Below are positions 33,151 through 42,124 of a DNA stretch of 50,010 nucleotides, in pieces. Position numbers and translations under genes: made by a program. Origin of the DNA: DASRAU01 sp036005805 (GTDB lineage Bacteria > Acidobacteriota > Polarisedimenticolia > Gp22-AA2); the NCBI GenBank assembly GCA_036005805.1, contig DASYQE010000232.1, positions 1 through 50,010 on the forward strand, given 5' to 3'. Below the pieces are notes generated by a model. That model was not told the origin of the DNA, searched no databases, and saw only the letters and a program-made list of their open reading frames with translations. Position 1 is the stretch's first letter; every line of letters starts with the position of its first letter.

Positions 33151-33687
33151 ATGAGGAATCGTATGAGTCGCAGTTCCAGTTCCACCGGACGTTTCAGCGG
33201 CGGCACGGGCCGCCGTCGCTCCTCGGGCCGTCGCCGTGGCGGCAACCGCCGCACCGGCGGTCGCGGACGCAGCATGGGCGGCCGGCGGACCGGCAGCCGT
33301 CGCATGGGCGCCCGTTCCCGCAGCCGCCGCAATCAGCCCCGCGGCGCCAACGGACGGTTCACCAGCCGCGGCCGCGGCGGACGTCGCAGCGCTCGCCGCT
33401 CCTCGAGCCGCTCGGCCGGGCGTTCCTCCAGCCGTCCACGCGGCCGTTCCGGAAGGCGCTCCCGGAGCGGCCGGCGCTACGGGCCGGGCGCCAGCCGCAT
33501 GGTGGAAAGCGCGATGCGGCGCCGCAAGCGCGGCACTCTGAAGAGCGGCCGCGGAGGCCGCGGAGGCCGTGTGACCAATCCGAAGCAGGCCATCGCGATC
33601 GGATTGTCCGAGGCGCGCGAGAAGGGGGACAAGGTTCCACCGCCCCGACGCGGCAACGGCTCCCACGAGAGCAGCGCCTCGAGCTAG
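33151..33687 (+). CDS. Arginine-rich DUF6496-like basic protein
   Basis: A 178-residue, extremely basic protein. AAGGAGG lies 5-6 bases before the ATG at 33151. Residues 1-135 are repeats of Arg, Ser and Gly (RRRSSGRRRGGNRR, GRSSSRPRGRSGRRSRSGRR), like a protamine or histone-H1-type tail. The end (MRRRKRGTLKSG ... KQAIAIGLSEAREKGDKVP) matches the conserved core of DUF6496 proteins. Function of the family is unknown; nucleic-acid compaction is an inference from charge. It is divergent from ku by 228 bases. A GGATGC/GCATCC inverted repeat at 33110-33130 lies just before the ribosome site. A strong hairpin follows the stop. Confidence 0.8.
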   Translation: MRNRMSRSSSSTGRFSGGTGRRRSSGRRRGGNRRTGGRGRSMGGRRTGSRRMGARSRSRRNQPRGANGRFTSRGRGGRRSARRSSSRSAGRSSSRPRGRSGRRSRSGRRYGPGASRMVESAMRRRKRGTLKSGRGGRGGRVTNPKQAIAIGLSEAREKGDKVPPPRRGNGSHESSASS

Positions 33688-33698
33688 TTCGACCGGCA

Positions 33699-33734
33699 GG
33701 ACCGGGGCGGGACCCTGCGGGGTCCCGCCGGTCC
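33699..33734 (+). terminator. Very stable hairpin between the Arg-rich gene and the M48 protease
   Basis: Arms 33699-33715 and 33720-33734 pair over 15 bp with a two-base bulge around a TGCG loop. No T-run follows, so it may act as a transcript stabiliser, a weak terminator or an attenuator ahead of the protease gene. Confidence 0.5.
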
Positions 33735-33767
33735 CGTGTCCGACACCGACAGGAAGGAGAGATTCCG

Positions 33768-34823
33768 ATGCGACCCGCAAGAACCCTCGCCGTCACCGCG
33801 TTCTGCGTCGCGCTGGCCGTTCCGTCCGGCGCCGCCGCGAAGGACAAGTGGGACGGCTACCTGGATTTCAAGAAGCCGACGTATCTCATCGTCGACGGAC
33901 AGCGGCTGGAGGTGACCGGCAAGACCCGGGTGTCCGCCGGCAGGGTGAAGCGCGCCATGGACATCCCGCTCGGCTGGCACATCAAGGCCCAGGGGAGCCG
34001 CGCCAAGGACGGCACCATCGTGGCCACGAAGATCCAGGCCGAGAAGAACGGCAGCGAGTTCATGGAGAGCGAGGTCCTGCAGGCCACCAACCAGGAAGAG
34101 AAGAAGTACGTGCAGCAGAAGAAGGTGTCGGACACGGGACCCAACGGAGAGGAGAAGGTGATCGGCAAGCTCATCGACAGCGGCCCCGACGTCGATCGCT
34201 GCCGCCGCATCGTCATGCGGCTGCTCCCCGCCTACATCCCGAAGGACCAGGTGCGCGTCTACGTCGTGGACAACAACGCGTGGAACGCCATGGCCATGGC
34301 GAATTTCTCGGTCTACGTCTTCAAGGGGCTGCTGCCGGACCTCGACGACGATGAGCTGGCGATCGTGCTCGGGCACGAGCTGACGCACGCCACCTACGAG
34401 CACAGCCGGCGCCAGGCGAAGGGAGGCGTGATCCAGGGGATCGCCGGGGTGGTCGGCACCGTCGCCGCCCAGCAGATCGGCAACGAGGGTGGCCGGATCG
34501 CGGCCGCCGGGGCCACCGCCCTGGGCGTGACCACGGTCGGCAACGTCTACAGCCGCGACTACGAGGACCAGGCCGACCGTGTGGGGCTGCGCTACGTCTA
34601 CGAGGCCGGCTTCGACGAGACCAAGGCGCCCGCGCTCTGGAAGCGCTTCGCCGAGAAGTACGGCGACGGGAACAAGGTCACCAACTTCTTCTTCGGCGAC
34701 CACTCCCTGGCGCTCGAGCGGGCGAAGAACCTCCAGACCGAGATCGCGCGCAACTACAGCGACCCGGCCAAGGATCCGCCGACCTCCGAAGGCGTCGCGA
34801 GCCTCGGCCGCGCCGGCAGCTAG
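33768..34823 (+). CDS. Exported M48-family metalloprotease with N-terminal beta domain
   Basis: A 351-residue exported Zn protease. AGGAAGGAGA precedes the ATG at 33768 and a signal peptide ends near GAAA. Residues 28-105 (TYLIVDGQRLEVTGKTRV... GWHIKAQG...DGTIVATKIQ) resemble a DUF5666-like beta-barrel. The M48 domain follows with H203-ELT-H207 and the third ligand E266 in YSRDYEDQADRVGL. Members such as BepA/LoiP work in the periplasm on misfolded outer-membrane proteins; unlike BepA there are no TPRs. The segment GGVIQGIAGVVGTVAAQQIG is a hydrophobic helix that may touch the membrane. Its TAG overlaps the TAG of the convergent cytochrome gene in the four bases CTAG. Confidence 0.9.
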   Translation: MRPARTLAVTAFCVALAVPSGAAAKDKWDGYLDFKKPTYLIVDGQRLEVTGKTRVSAGRVKRAMDIPLGWHIKAQGSRAKDGTIVATKIQAEKNGSEFMESEVLQATNQEEKKYVQQKKVSDTGPNGEEKVIGKLIDSGPDVDRCRRIVMRLLPAYIPKDQVRVYVVDNNAWNAMAMANFSVYVFKGLLPDLDDDELAIVLGHELTHATYEHSRRQAKGGVIQGIAGVVGTVAAQQIGNEGGRIAAAGATALGVTTVGNVYSRDYEDQADRVGLRYVYEAGFDETKAPALWKRFAEKYGDGNKVTNFFFGDHSLALERAKNLQTEIARNYSDPAKDPPTSEGVASLGRAGS

Positions 34824-36142
34824 AGCGACTTCAGGTATTCCACCAGATCGCGACGCTGCTGATCGTTGAGGGTCAGGTTGCGCGTCGTCACGTAGTGGCT
34901 CACCACCGCCTCGAGAGTCGGAAAGCGGCCGTCGTGGTAGAAGCCGCCCTTCTGGTGCGTCCACAATCCCTTCAGAGGCGAGGTCCGGTAGCGATCGTCG
35001 GGCGCGCGCGACGCCTGGAAGTCGTCGATGTGGATCTCGTCCGCCGTGTGCATGTTCCAGCCGGGCTCGGTGAACAGCGGCGGGACGTGACAGGTGGCGC
35101 AGGTGCCCGGGCCGTTGAAGACCGCGCGGCCCCGCTGCGCCGCGGCGGCGTCGTACGAGCCGGCGGGCGCCGGCGGCGCCGGGAGCGCGAGCTGGTAGAA
35201 GTGCAGCGCCGCCAGTTTCGGCGTGATCCGATCCACGGGGCTGCGGACGTCGCCGAAGCCGGCGCGCGCCGCCACCGGAAACTTCACCGGGTCGTTCAGC
35301 CGCGGATCGTAGAAGGTCCCCTGGCCGTGCATCTCGAGATTGGCCACGAAGGCGTTCCAGTGCGTCACCGATCCCCAGCCGGTCCACGTGTGCAGGTTGA
35401 CACCCGGCAGGCCGAAGGCCGGCGGGAGGAGGGTCGCGGCGGACTTGCCGTCGGGGCGGAACGCCTTGCCGTCGAGGATCAGCTCGGCGTCGAACTTGCC
35501 GGGACCCCAGCTGTTCAAGACCGTCCGCACCGTGTCCTGGTCGACGCCCAGCAGGTTCGCGATGGCGGAGAGATCGGGGGCCAGCGCGACGATGGCGCCG
35601 ACGTTCAGGTCGCGGTTGGCCCAGCCGTCGAGCCGGTGGCCGATCCCCGGCGCGAACGAGTTGTCCACCGTCGAGTGGCACAGCGCGCACTGGATCCCCA
35701 TCGACCGCAGCCGGCCGGACGGGTCGAAGAACCCGGTCACGCCGACGACGGCATTCGCCTTCAGCAGCGCGACCGTGGAGGCCGGAGAGTCGAGCGGCAC
35801 CTGCCCGCGGCTCAGCGCCGAGAGCAGGGGCGGTGGCAGCGCGTCGATGTCGACTTTGAGACCGACCGCGAGCGCCGTGCGGGGAGAGACGCCCGGTCCG
35901 ACGCCGCCCAGATCGGCGCCGGCGATCGCCTCGTGCAGCCTCAACGTCTGGCCCCAGAAAGCCTCGTCGCCGAATGTCTCGAACCGGAAGGTCGTCCGAC
36001 CTTCCGTGATCAGCTGCTGCGCGTTATCCGTCACGGCATCGTTTCTGCGCGCGTCCTTCTTGTCGCCGGCCGACACGACGAGACCCGCGCACACCAGGAC
36101 CAGCGCGGCCGTCGTGCCCGCTCGAACTCCCTTCAAGGTCAT
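34820..36142 (-). CDS. Exported di-haem cytochrome c (CcP/MauG-like)
   Basis: A 440-residue periplasmic cytochrome. GGAGGT precedes the ATG at 36142 and a signal peptide ends near VVSA. Two CxxCH haem sites are visible: C152-ALC-H156 and C348-ATC-H352, with the second domain ending in the usual GxFYHDGRFPTLEAVVSHY and LVEYLKSL of the di-haem peroxidase fold. Met or His distal ligands cannot be fixed by eye. The inter-haem distance and the long first domain resemble the putative di-haem peroxidase (DHOR) group more than classical CcpA. It should reduce peroxide or transfer electrons in the periplasm; inference only. Divergent from the ECF sigma factor by 133 bases. Confidence 0.88.
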   Translation of the reverse strand: MTLKGVRAGTTAALVLVCAGLVVSAGDKKDARRNDAVTDNAQQLITEGRTTFRFETFGDEAFWGQTLRLHEAIAGADLGGVGPGVSPRTALAVGLKVDIDALPPPLLSALSRGQVPLDSPASTVALLKANAVVGVTGFFDPSGRLRSMGIQCALCHSTVDNSFAPGIGHRLDGWANRDLNVGAIVALAPDLSAIANLLGVDQDTVRTVLNSWGPGKFDAELILDGKAFRPDGKSAATLLPPAFGLPGVNLHTWTGWGSVTHWNAFVANLEMHGQGTFYDPRLNDPVKFPVAARAGFGDVRSPVDRITPKLAALHFYQLALPAPPAPAGSYDAAAAQRGRAVFNGPGTCATCHVPPLFTEPGWNMHTADEIHIDDFQASRAPDDRYRTSPLKGLWTHQKGGFYHDGRFPTLEAVVSHYVTTRNLTLNDQQRRDLVEYLKSL

Positions 36143-36275
36143 GTGACCTCCATCACAGAAGAATGGACTGCGTTCGCACGGATAGAGTCGGGAACGAACC
36201 CGGCGTGACTACCGATTTCTCCGGAGGGAGGAAGGTTCCGCGCGCCGCTACAATGCGCGCACGACGGAGGAGGTC

Positions 36276-36935
36276 ATGCCGACACCCACACCCGACGTCA
36301 CCGCCGCGCTGACCGACGAGGAGATCGTCGATCGGGTCCGGGCCGGAGACACCGCGCTGTTCGAGGTCCTGATGCGCCGCTACAACCAGCGGCTCTACCG
36401 CATCGCACGCGCCATCCTGCACAGCGACGCCGAGGTCGAGGACGTGATGCAGGAGACGTATCTGAGAGCCTATTCACACCTCCACCAGTTCGCCGGCCGG
36501 GCGCGCTTCGCGACCTGGCTGACCCGCATCGCGGTGAACGAGGCGGCGGCCCGCGCCCGTCGCGCGCCGATCCCGGTCGGCATCCCGCTGGTCTACGAAA
36601 TCGAACCGCAGCCCTCCGACGAGAACCCGGAGCAGACCGCGGCGCGGGGCGAGGCGCAGGCGCTGCTCGATCGGGCCATCGAGGCCCTGTCCCCCGACGA
36701 CCGGGCCGTCTTCGTGCTGCGCGAGGTCGAGGAGCTCAGCACGGCGGAGACGGCCGAAGCCCTCGGGGTGAACGAGGCGGTGATCCGGATGCGCCTCTTC
36801 CGGGCCCGCACCCGGCTGCGCCTGAACCTGCACCGCCGGACGGGGGCGACCACCTCCGGCGCCTTCCGCCTGCATCTTTCGATCTGCGACCGGGTCGTCC
36901 AGGGGGTCCTGCCCCGCCTCCTGCCGGGCGCCTGA
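36276..36935 (+). CDS. ECF RNA polymerase sigma factor
   Basis: A 219-residue ECF sigma factor with GGAGGAGGT before the ATG at 36276. Region 2 spans about 20-95 (LFEVLMRRYNQRLYRIARAIL, EVEDVMQETYLRAYSHLHQF, FATWLTRIAVNEA) and region 4 about 125-190 (LSPDDRAVFVLREVEELSTAETAEALGVNEAVIRMRLFRAR). The end FRLHLSICDRVVQGVLPRL matches a short C-terminal tail seen in RpoE-like sigma factors of soil bacteria. No anti-sigma gene is adjacent, so control is probably transcriptional or by a distant partner. A possible -10 TACAAT lies at 36249-36254. Targets may include the divergent cytochrome or the downstream permease. Confidence 0.93.
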   Translation: MPTPTPDVTAALTDEEIVDRVRAGDTALFEVLMRRYNQRLYRIARAILHSDAEVEDVMQETYLRAYSHLHQFAGRARFATWLTRIAVNEAAARARRAPIPVGIPLVYEIEPQPSDENPEQTAARGEAQALLDRAIEALSPDDRAVFVLREVEELSTAETAEALGVNEAVIRMRLFRARTRLRLNLHRRTGATTSGAFRLHLSICDRVVQGVLPRLLPGA

Positions 36936-37052
36936 GCCCGGGTCGGTCCCCCCCCGGCTCCCTCGGTCCCGACCCCGGCCCCTCTCGGGCTCGAAAGAAT
37001 CCGGGAACGCGGGTTCCGGGGCTTCCGTATGCTTCGACCGGAGGCCGGGGAC

Positions 37053-39563
37053 ATGGGAGTCTCTACGTTCATCCAGGACGTCCGGGTCGGGCTGCGGGCG
37101 CTGCTGCGCGACAAGGGGTTCTGCGTCACCGCCGTCGTGGTCCTGGCGCTCGGGATCTGCGGCGTCACCACCACCTTCAGCGTGGTCAACGGGATCCTGA
37201 TCCGCGGCTTCTCGTTTCCCAACGCCGCGAGGCTGGTCAGCGTCAACTTCATCGACCCGGCCAGCCGGACTCCGTTCGGCGTCAACGGCCAGATCCACTC
37301 GATGGACTTCGAGGACATGCGGCGGCAGCAGCGGTCCTTCGATGCGATGACCGCCTACATCAGCGGCTCGACGGTCAACTGTACGGTGGATGGGAATCCG
37401 CGCCGCTACACCGGCGGCTACATCACCGACCCGTTCTTCCGCGTCCTCGGGGTCGCCCCCATTCTCGGCCGCGATCTGCGCCCCGAGGACAACGTCCCGG
37501 GTGCCGCGAAGGTGGCCGTCCTCGGGTACGGCATCTGGCAGCGGGACTTCGGCGGGACCCAGGACATCATCGGCAAGGGTTTCCGGGTGAACGGCACGCC
37601 GACGACCGTCGTCGGAGTCATGCCGCAGGGATTCGCCTTCCCGCAGAACGAGGAGCTGTGGATCCCTCTCTACACCGAATTCCCGCCGCGCGAGCGAAGC
37701 GATCCGCGCGCCCTGACGCCCGCCGTCATGGCCCTCATGAAACCCGGCGCCACCCTGGAGCAGGCCAACTCCGAGGTGAGCGCGTTCGCCAAGGCGTCCG
37801 CGGAGGCCCACCCCGACACCAACAAGCAGTTCGCCAGCGGTGAGGTCGAGCCGCTCCTGAAGACCTTTACGCCGCTGCCGCTGCGCGGGACGATCCTGAC
37901 GATGCTGGCCTTCTGCGCCGGGCTGCTGCTCATCGGCTGCGTCAACGTCATGAACATGCAGTTCGCGCGCTCGACGCTGCGGGCCCGCGATCTCGCCATC
38001 CGCTCGTCGCTGGGCGCCAGCCGCTCGCGCCTGGTGGTGCAGATGCTGACGGAGAACCTGCTGGTCGCCGGCGCGGGGGCGGGGATCGGCGTGGCCCTGG
38101 CGGCCCACTGCGTCAGCCTGCTCCAGGCCACCATCCGGAACTTCGACAATCCGCCCCCGGCCTGGATCACCTTCGACCTCGACCCGCCCGTCCTGATTTT
38201 CAGCGTCGGCGCCATGGTTCTGGCGGCGGTGATTTCCGGGCTGCCACCCGCCTGGATGGGATCGCGGGCCAGCGTCGTCTCCCTGCTCAAGGAGGGAGGG
38301 CGCTCGGGGACCAGCCGGAAGACGCGCGTGCTGATGCGCGGCCTCGTCGTGGTGCAGGTGCTGGTCACGTGCGTCCTGCTGATCGGGTCGCTCTTGCAGC
38401 TGCGCTCGATCGTCGCGCAGCAGACCATCGACTACGGCTATGACACCAAGGGCCTCATGTCGGCCCGCATGGGGCTGATGGAGGGGGCCTACCCGACACG
38501 CGAGGATCGCGCCGCTTTCTTCGACCGGCTGGTGCGCGAGCTGCAGCGGAACCCCGAGTACGCGACGGTGGCGCTCACCAACCGCTTCCGCATGGTGTTC
38601 TCCGGCAGTGGGCCGATCGAGATCGAAGGGAAGGAGTACAAGGAGCGCCGCGACCGGCCGAACGCCAACTTCGAGCAGGTGACGCCGGACTTCTTCCAGG
38701 CCCTCGGCCAGTCGATCGTCGCGGGACGCGGCATCCTGGAGGACGACCGCGACGATAAGCTGCCGGTGGCGGTCGTCAACGAGGCGTTCGCCCGCCGCCA
38801 CTTCGGCTCGGACAGCCCGCTCGGCCGTCGGTTCCGCGGCCTCGACGGCAACCAGCAGGCCGGCCCGTGGCGCACCATTGTCGGGGTGGTCACGACGGTG
38901 CGGATGATGCCGCCGTTCAACATCCCCAACGTGGACGAGACGGGCTTTTACGTGCCGTTCTACGCCACCCCTTCGGGACCGGCGCAGCCCGGGCCGAACG
39001 TCACCCAGTTCGCCACCGTCCTCGTGAAACCGCGCGGCGGTGTCGCCGCCGCGACCCTCGCGAACGGGCTGCGGCGCGAGGTGGCGAAGGTCGACGCGGA
39101 TCTGCCGCTCTACTACGTCGACACGCCGGCCCGCCACATCCAGGGGTTCGTCAGCCAGAACCGGATCGTCGCCGTGATGTTCACCATCTTCGGCGTGGTG
39201 GCGATGGTCATCGCCGCCGCCGGCATCTACGGGATCATGTCGTTCTCGGTCAGCCAGCGCGTGCAGGAGCTGGGCGTGCGCATGGCCCTGGGCGCCGACC
39301 GGCGCCGCATTCTGAAGATGGTGCTCGGCCAGGGATCGATGCAGACCGCCGTCGGCCTCGGCCTCGGCCTGCTGCTGACGCTCGGGCTCGCCACCGCCGT
39401 CGGCGACGGCATCCAGACCGTCCTCTTCGGCGTCAGCCCCCGCGATCCCTTCGTCTACGCCACGGTCGCCGCGATCCTCGCGCTCGCGTCTCTCCTCGCG
39501 ACCCTCGTCCCGGCGCGTCGCGCCACGCGCGTCGACCCGATGATCGCCCTGCGCGCCGAGTAA
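37053..39563 (+). CDS. ADOP-type ABC transporter permease (FtsX/MacB-like)
   Basis: An 836-residue permease, second of its kind in the window. The ATG at 37053 (GGAGG 8 bases upstream) is preferred to the in-frame ATG at 37029. It shows the DVRVGLRALLRDKGF amphipathic start, TM1 (VVVLALGICGVTTTFSVVNGIL), a MacB periplasmic domain, an FtsX block at about 280-410 (LAIRSSLGASRSRLVVQML), a second periplasmic domain and a second FtsX block (GVRMALGADRRRILKMVLGQG) ending RRATRVDPMIALRAE. It is only distantly similar to the first ADOP permease. No ATPase gene is adjacent. It follows the ECF sigma gene by 117 bases. Substrate unknown. Confidence 0.92.
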   Translation: MGVSTFIQDVRVGLRALLRDKGFCVTAVVVLALGICGVTTTFSVVNGILIRGFSFPNAARLVSVNFIDPASRTPFGVNGQIHSMDFEDMRRQQRSFDAMTAYISGSTVNCTVDGNPRRYTGGYITDPFFRVLGVAPILGRDLRPEDNVPGAAKVAVLGYGIWQRDFGGTQDIIGKGFRVNGTPTTVVGVMPQGFAFPQNEELWIPLYTEFPPRERSDPRALTPAVMALMKPGATLEQANSEVSAFAKASAEAHPDTNKQFASGEVEPLLKTFTPLPLRGTILTMLAFCAGLLLIGCVNVMNMQFARSTLRARDLAIRSSLGASRSRLVVQMLTENLLVAGAGAGIGVALAAHCVSLLQATIRNFDNPPPAWITFDLDPPVLIFSVGAMVLAAVISGLPPAWMGSRASVVSLLKEGGRSGTSRKTRVLMRGLVVVQVLVTCVLLIGSLLQLRSIVAQQTIDYGYDTKGLMSARMGLMEGAYPTREDRAAFFDRLVRELQRNPEYATVALTNRFRMVFSGSGPIEIEGKEYKERRDRPNANFEQVTPDFFQALGQSIVAGRGILEDDRDDKLPVAVVNEAFARRHFGSDSPLGRRFRGLDGNQQAGPWRTIVGVVTTVRMMPPFNIPNVDETGFYVPFYATPSGPAQPGPNVTQFATVLVKPRGGVAAATLANGLRREVAKVDADLPLYYVDTPARHIQGFVSQNRIVAVMFTIFGVVAMVIAAAGIYGIMSFSVSQRVQELGVRMALGADRRRILKMVLGQGSMQTAVGLGLGLLLTLGLATAVGDGIQTVLFGVSPRDPFVYATVAAILALASLLATLVPARRATRVDPMIALRAE

Positions 39564-39628
39564 GAGAAACGCCCGGGCCGCAGCGATCATGCCGCGCGAC
39601 ACGGGCGCCCGAGACCGGAAAGCGTCGC

Positions 39629-40270
39629 CTACTTCTTCGTGTAAGTCATCTCCATCATTTTCATTTCCTTGCCGTCGGGGCCCACACCGTACATCTCGAA
39701 GGTCTCGACCGTCGGGGAGGGCCACCGGGTCGTCATGCGGAGCTTCGACGGCGTCTTCTTGACCGGGTCGTTCATGGTGCCGGTGAAGGTGCAGGTCTTT
39801 CCGGCGGCGTCGCAGGTCCCCTCCGAGACGAAGAGGCCGGTGGACATGCTGTCGTTCCAGGTGGACCAGTACTTCCCGGTCACGTTGTCGAATCCCATCA
39901 TCCCGTGGCCGTTGAACGGCATGCCCATCATCGAGGCGGAGACGTCCTCGACCGAGATGCGGCCACCCAGGATCATCGAGCGGGTCGCGGTCCCGGTGTC
40001 CTCGGCCGGCGGCTGTCCCGGCGCATGCCACGCCTTGATCTTCATGTCGTAGGTCCCGGCCATCCCGGCGAGCGCCTGGTGCTGCGGGCCCGGCGTGCCG
40101 GCCTTCGCGAACGCCTCCATCTCCGCTTTCTGCTCCGGCGTCATCGTCGGCGGCGCCTGCGGCGCCTTGGCGGACGGCGCCTTCTGCTGCGTCCCCTGCG
40201 CCACCGCCAGCGTGGCGGCCAGGCCCGTGGCGACCAGGACAAGAATCCAGTTCTTCCTGTGATGAAGCAT
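39629..40270 (-). CDS. Exported DUF1579 protein
   Basis: A 213-residue exported protein. GGAGGAAAA precedes the ATG at 40270 and a signal peptide ends near AVAQ. A Pro/Ala/Lys linker is followed by a DUF1579 domain (60-210): AGMAGTYDMKIKAW, ATRSMILGGRISVEDV, GFDNVTGKYWSTWNDSMSTGLFVSEG and a Met-rich end (MKMMEMTYTKK). DUF1579 proteins have a lipocalin-like barrel and no known role. The many Met residues (SMMGMPFNGHGMMG, MKMMEM) could bind copper, as in Met-rich periplasmic proteins; inference. A matching promoter lies 54 bases upstream. Confidence 0.88.
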   Translation of the reverse strand: MLHHRKNWILVLVATGLAATLAVAQGTQQKAPSAKAPQAPPTMTPEQKAEMEAFAKAGTPGPQHQALAGMAGTYDMKIKAWHAPGQPPAEDTGTATRSMILGGRISVEDVSASMMGMPFNGHGMMGFDNVTGKYWSTWNDSMSTGLFVSEGTCDAAGKTCTFTGTMNDPVKKTPSKLRMTTRWPSPTVETFEMYGVGPDGKEMKMMEMTYTKK

Positions 40271-40323
40271 TTTGCTTTTCCTCCGAGATTGAGGCCGGTG
40301 ACGAATGCCGATTTGAGTTCGGG

Positions 40324-40353
40324 AGTCTAGAGGCCCGCACGCAGGAATGGCAA
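40324..40353 (-). promoter_or_regulatory. Predicted promoter of the DUF1579 gene
   Basis: On the minus strand TTGCCA (40353-40348) and TAGACT (40329-40324) are 18 bases apart. The -10 with its following bases (TAGACTCCCG) equals that of the subtilase gene promoter. Confidence 0.5.
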
Positions 40354-40486
40354 GACGGTTGGACCAAATCCCCTGCGCGGGTCGGCACCGGACCCCGTCC
40401 CCGGCGGGGTCGATTCCTGTTCCCTCCGAGGCGGTGGATATTGAGTCGTTGGTAGCGAGCGGGGTTGTGACAGGATCCCTTCTCCC

Positions 40487-42124
40487 ATGATCGCGTTCAC
40501 CAACGTCAGCAAGCAGTACGGCCAGCAGGTCCTCTTCGTCGAAACGTCCTTCCAGCTCAACCCGGGCGAGCGGGCGGGCCTCGTCGGCCCCAACGGCGCC
40601 GGCAAGACGACCGTGTTCCGGATGATCACCGGCGAGGAGTCTCCCGACGAGGGGGACGTGGTGGTCCCGAAGCGCCTGACCCTCGGCTATTTCCGGCAGG
40701 ACGTCGAGGAGATGTCGGGACGGTCGGTGCTCGACGAGGCGATCGCCGGAAGCGGCCGGGTCGGCGACCTGCACCACGAGCTGGAATCCCTGCAGCGCGC
40801 CATGGCCGATCCGGCGCGCGCCGACGACATGGACGCGATCCTGGCCCGCTTCGGCGAAGTGCAGGAGTCCTACGAGCACCTGGGCGGCTACGCGCTGGAG
40901 AGCCGGGCGCGCGAGGTGCTGCACGGCCTGGGCTTCGAGGACGAGCGCATCGACGGCGACGTCGGGGCGCTCTCGGGCGGCTGGAAGATGCGCGTGGCGA
41001 TGGCCCGCGTCCTGCTCGGCTCGCCCGACGTCCTGCTGATGGACGAGCCGACCAACCACCTCGACATCGAATCGATCGTCTGGCTCGAGTCGTTCCTGAA
41101 GCAGTACCAGGGGACGCTCCTGCTGACGTCGCACGATCGATCGTTCCTGAACCGCGTGGTGTCGAAGATCGTCGAGATCGACGGTGGCGAGATCACCATG
41201 TACTCGGGGAACTACGATTTCTACGACCGGGAGCGCCGGCTGCGCGAGGCGAACCGCGAGGCGGCCTACGCGCGGCAGCAGGCGATGCTCGCGAAGGAGC
41301 AGCGCTTCATCGATCGCTTCCGCACCCACGCGGCGAAGGCGGCGCAGGTACAGAGCCGCATCAAGGCGCTCGACAAGATCGAGAAGGTCACCCTTCCGAA
41401 GCGCCGTGCCATCGTCACCTTCGATTTCCCCGCGCCGCCGCGGTCGGGGGACCAGGTGGCCGTGCTGGAGCGCGTCCGCAAGGAGTACGGCCGCCGCGCG
41501 GTCCACGACGATCTGAGCCTCACCATCCGGCGCGGCGAGCGCTGGGCGGTCATGGGCAGGAACGGCGCCGGCAAGACGACACTCCTGAGGCTGGTGGCCG
41601 GCGTGCTCGACCCGGACGGCGGCACGGTGCGGCTGGGCGCGGCGGTGCGGATGGGCTACTTCGCGCAGCAGTCGCTCGATGTCCTCAAGGCCGACCTCAC
41701 CGTGGAGGAGCAGCTCGAGTCCGACTTCCCGCGCGAAGGAACCGGCGTCCTGCGCAACCTCGCGGGCGCATTCCAGTTCAGCGGCGAGGACGTGGACAAG
41801 AAGGTGCGGGCGCTGTCCGGCGGCGAGCGCTCGCGCCTGGCGATGGCGCGGCTGCTCTTCACCTCGCCGAACTTCCTCGTCCTCGACGAGCCCACCAATC
41901 ACCTCGATCTCGCCACCAAGGAGATGCTGGTGGACGCGCTCGGCTCCTTCGAGGGAACGATGCTGTTCGTGTCGCACGACCGCACCTTCCTGCGCGGCCT
42001 CGCCACGCGCGTCCTCGAGCTGGGCGGGGAGAGCGGGCGCGACGCGAAGCCGCTGCTGTTCCCCGGCTCGTACGTCGAGTACGTCGAGCGCACCGGACAC
42101 GAGGCGCCGGGGATCCGCGCCTGA
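40487..42124 (+). CDS. ABC-F family ATPase (ribosome-associated or resistance type)
   Basis: A 545-residue soluble protein with two ABC ATPase domains and no membrane segment, the hallmark of ABC-F. The first domain has GPNGAGKT (34-41), LSGGW and MDEPTNHLD. A charged linker of about 80 residues (EREANREAAYARQQAMLAKEQ-like, with KAAQVQSRIKALDKIEKV) is the P-site tRNA interaction motif region. The second domain has GRNGAGKTT, LSGGERSRLAMARL and LDEPTNHLD. ABC-F proteins bind the ribosomal E-site and rescue stalled or antibiotic-bound ribosomes; the subfamily is not settled here. The MFS exporter gene starts right at its TGA, so the two are translationally coupled. Confidence 0.95.
   Translation: MIAFTNVSKQYGQQVLFVETSFQLNPGERAGLVGPNGAGKTTVFRMITGEESPDEGDVVVPKRLTLGYFRQDVEEMSGRSVLDEAIAGSGRVGDLHHELESLQRAMADPARADDMDAILARFGEVQESYEHLGGYALESRAREVLHGLGFEDERIDGDVGALSGGWKMRVAMARVLLGSPDVLLMDEPTNHLDIESIVWLESFLKQYQGTLLLTSHDRSFLNRVVSKIVEIDGGEITMYSGNYDFYDRERRLREANREAAYARQQAMLAKEQRFIDRFRTHAAKAAQVQSRIKALDKIEKVTLPKRRAIVTFDFPAPPRSGDQVAVLERVRKEYGRRAVHDDLSLTIRRGERWAVMGRNGAGKTTLLRLVAGVLDPDGGTVRLGAAVRMGYFAQQSLDVLKADLTVEEQLESDFPREGTGVLRNLAGAFQFSGEDVDKKVRALSGGERSRLAMARLLFTSPNFLVLDEPTNHLDLATKEMLVDALGSFEGTMLFVSHDRTFLRGLATRVLELGGESGRDAKPLLFPGSYVEYVERTGHEAPGIRA

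Noticed and set aside
32923..33780. Extension of the Ku frame upstream to 33780
   Set aside because: The Ku family starts at MPRAFWKGSISFGL; the extension is Ala/Gly-rich and opposite a gene with its own strong ribosome site.
36934..36992. Possible terminator after the sigma factor (GAGCCCG/CGGGCTC)
   Set aside because: Short arms far apart with mismatches and no T-run; not convincing.
36474..40388. 1304-residue minus-strand frame across the sigma factor, permease and DUF1579 genes
   Set aside because: Antisense to three recognisable genes and shows no domain.
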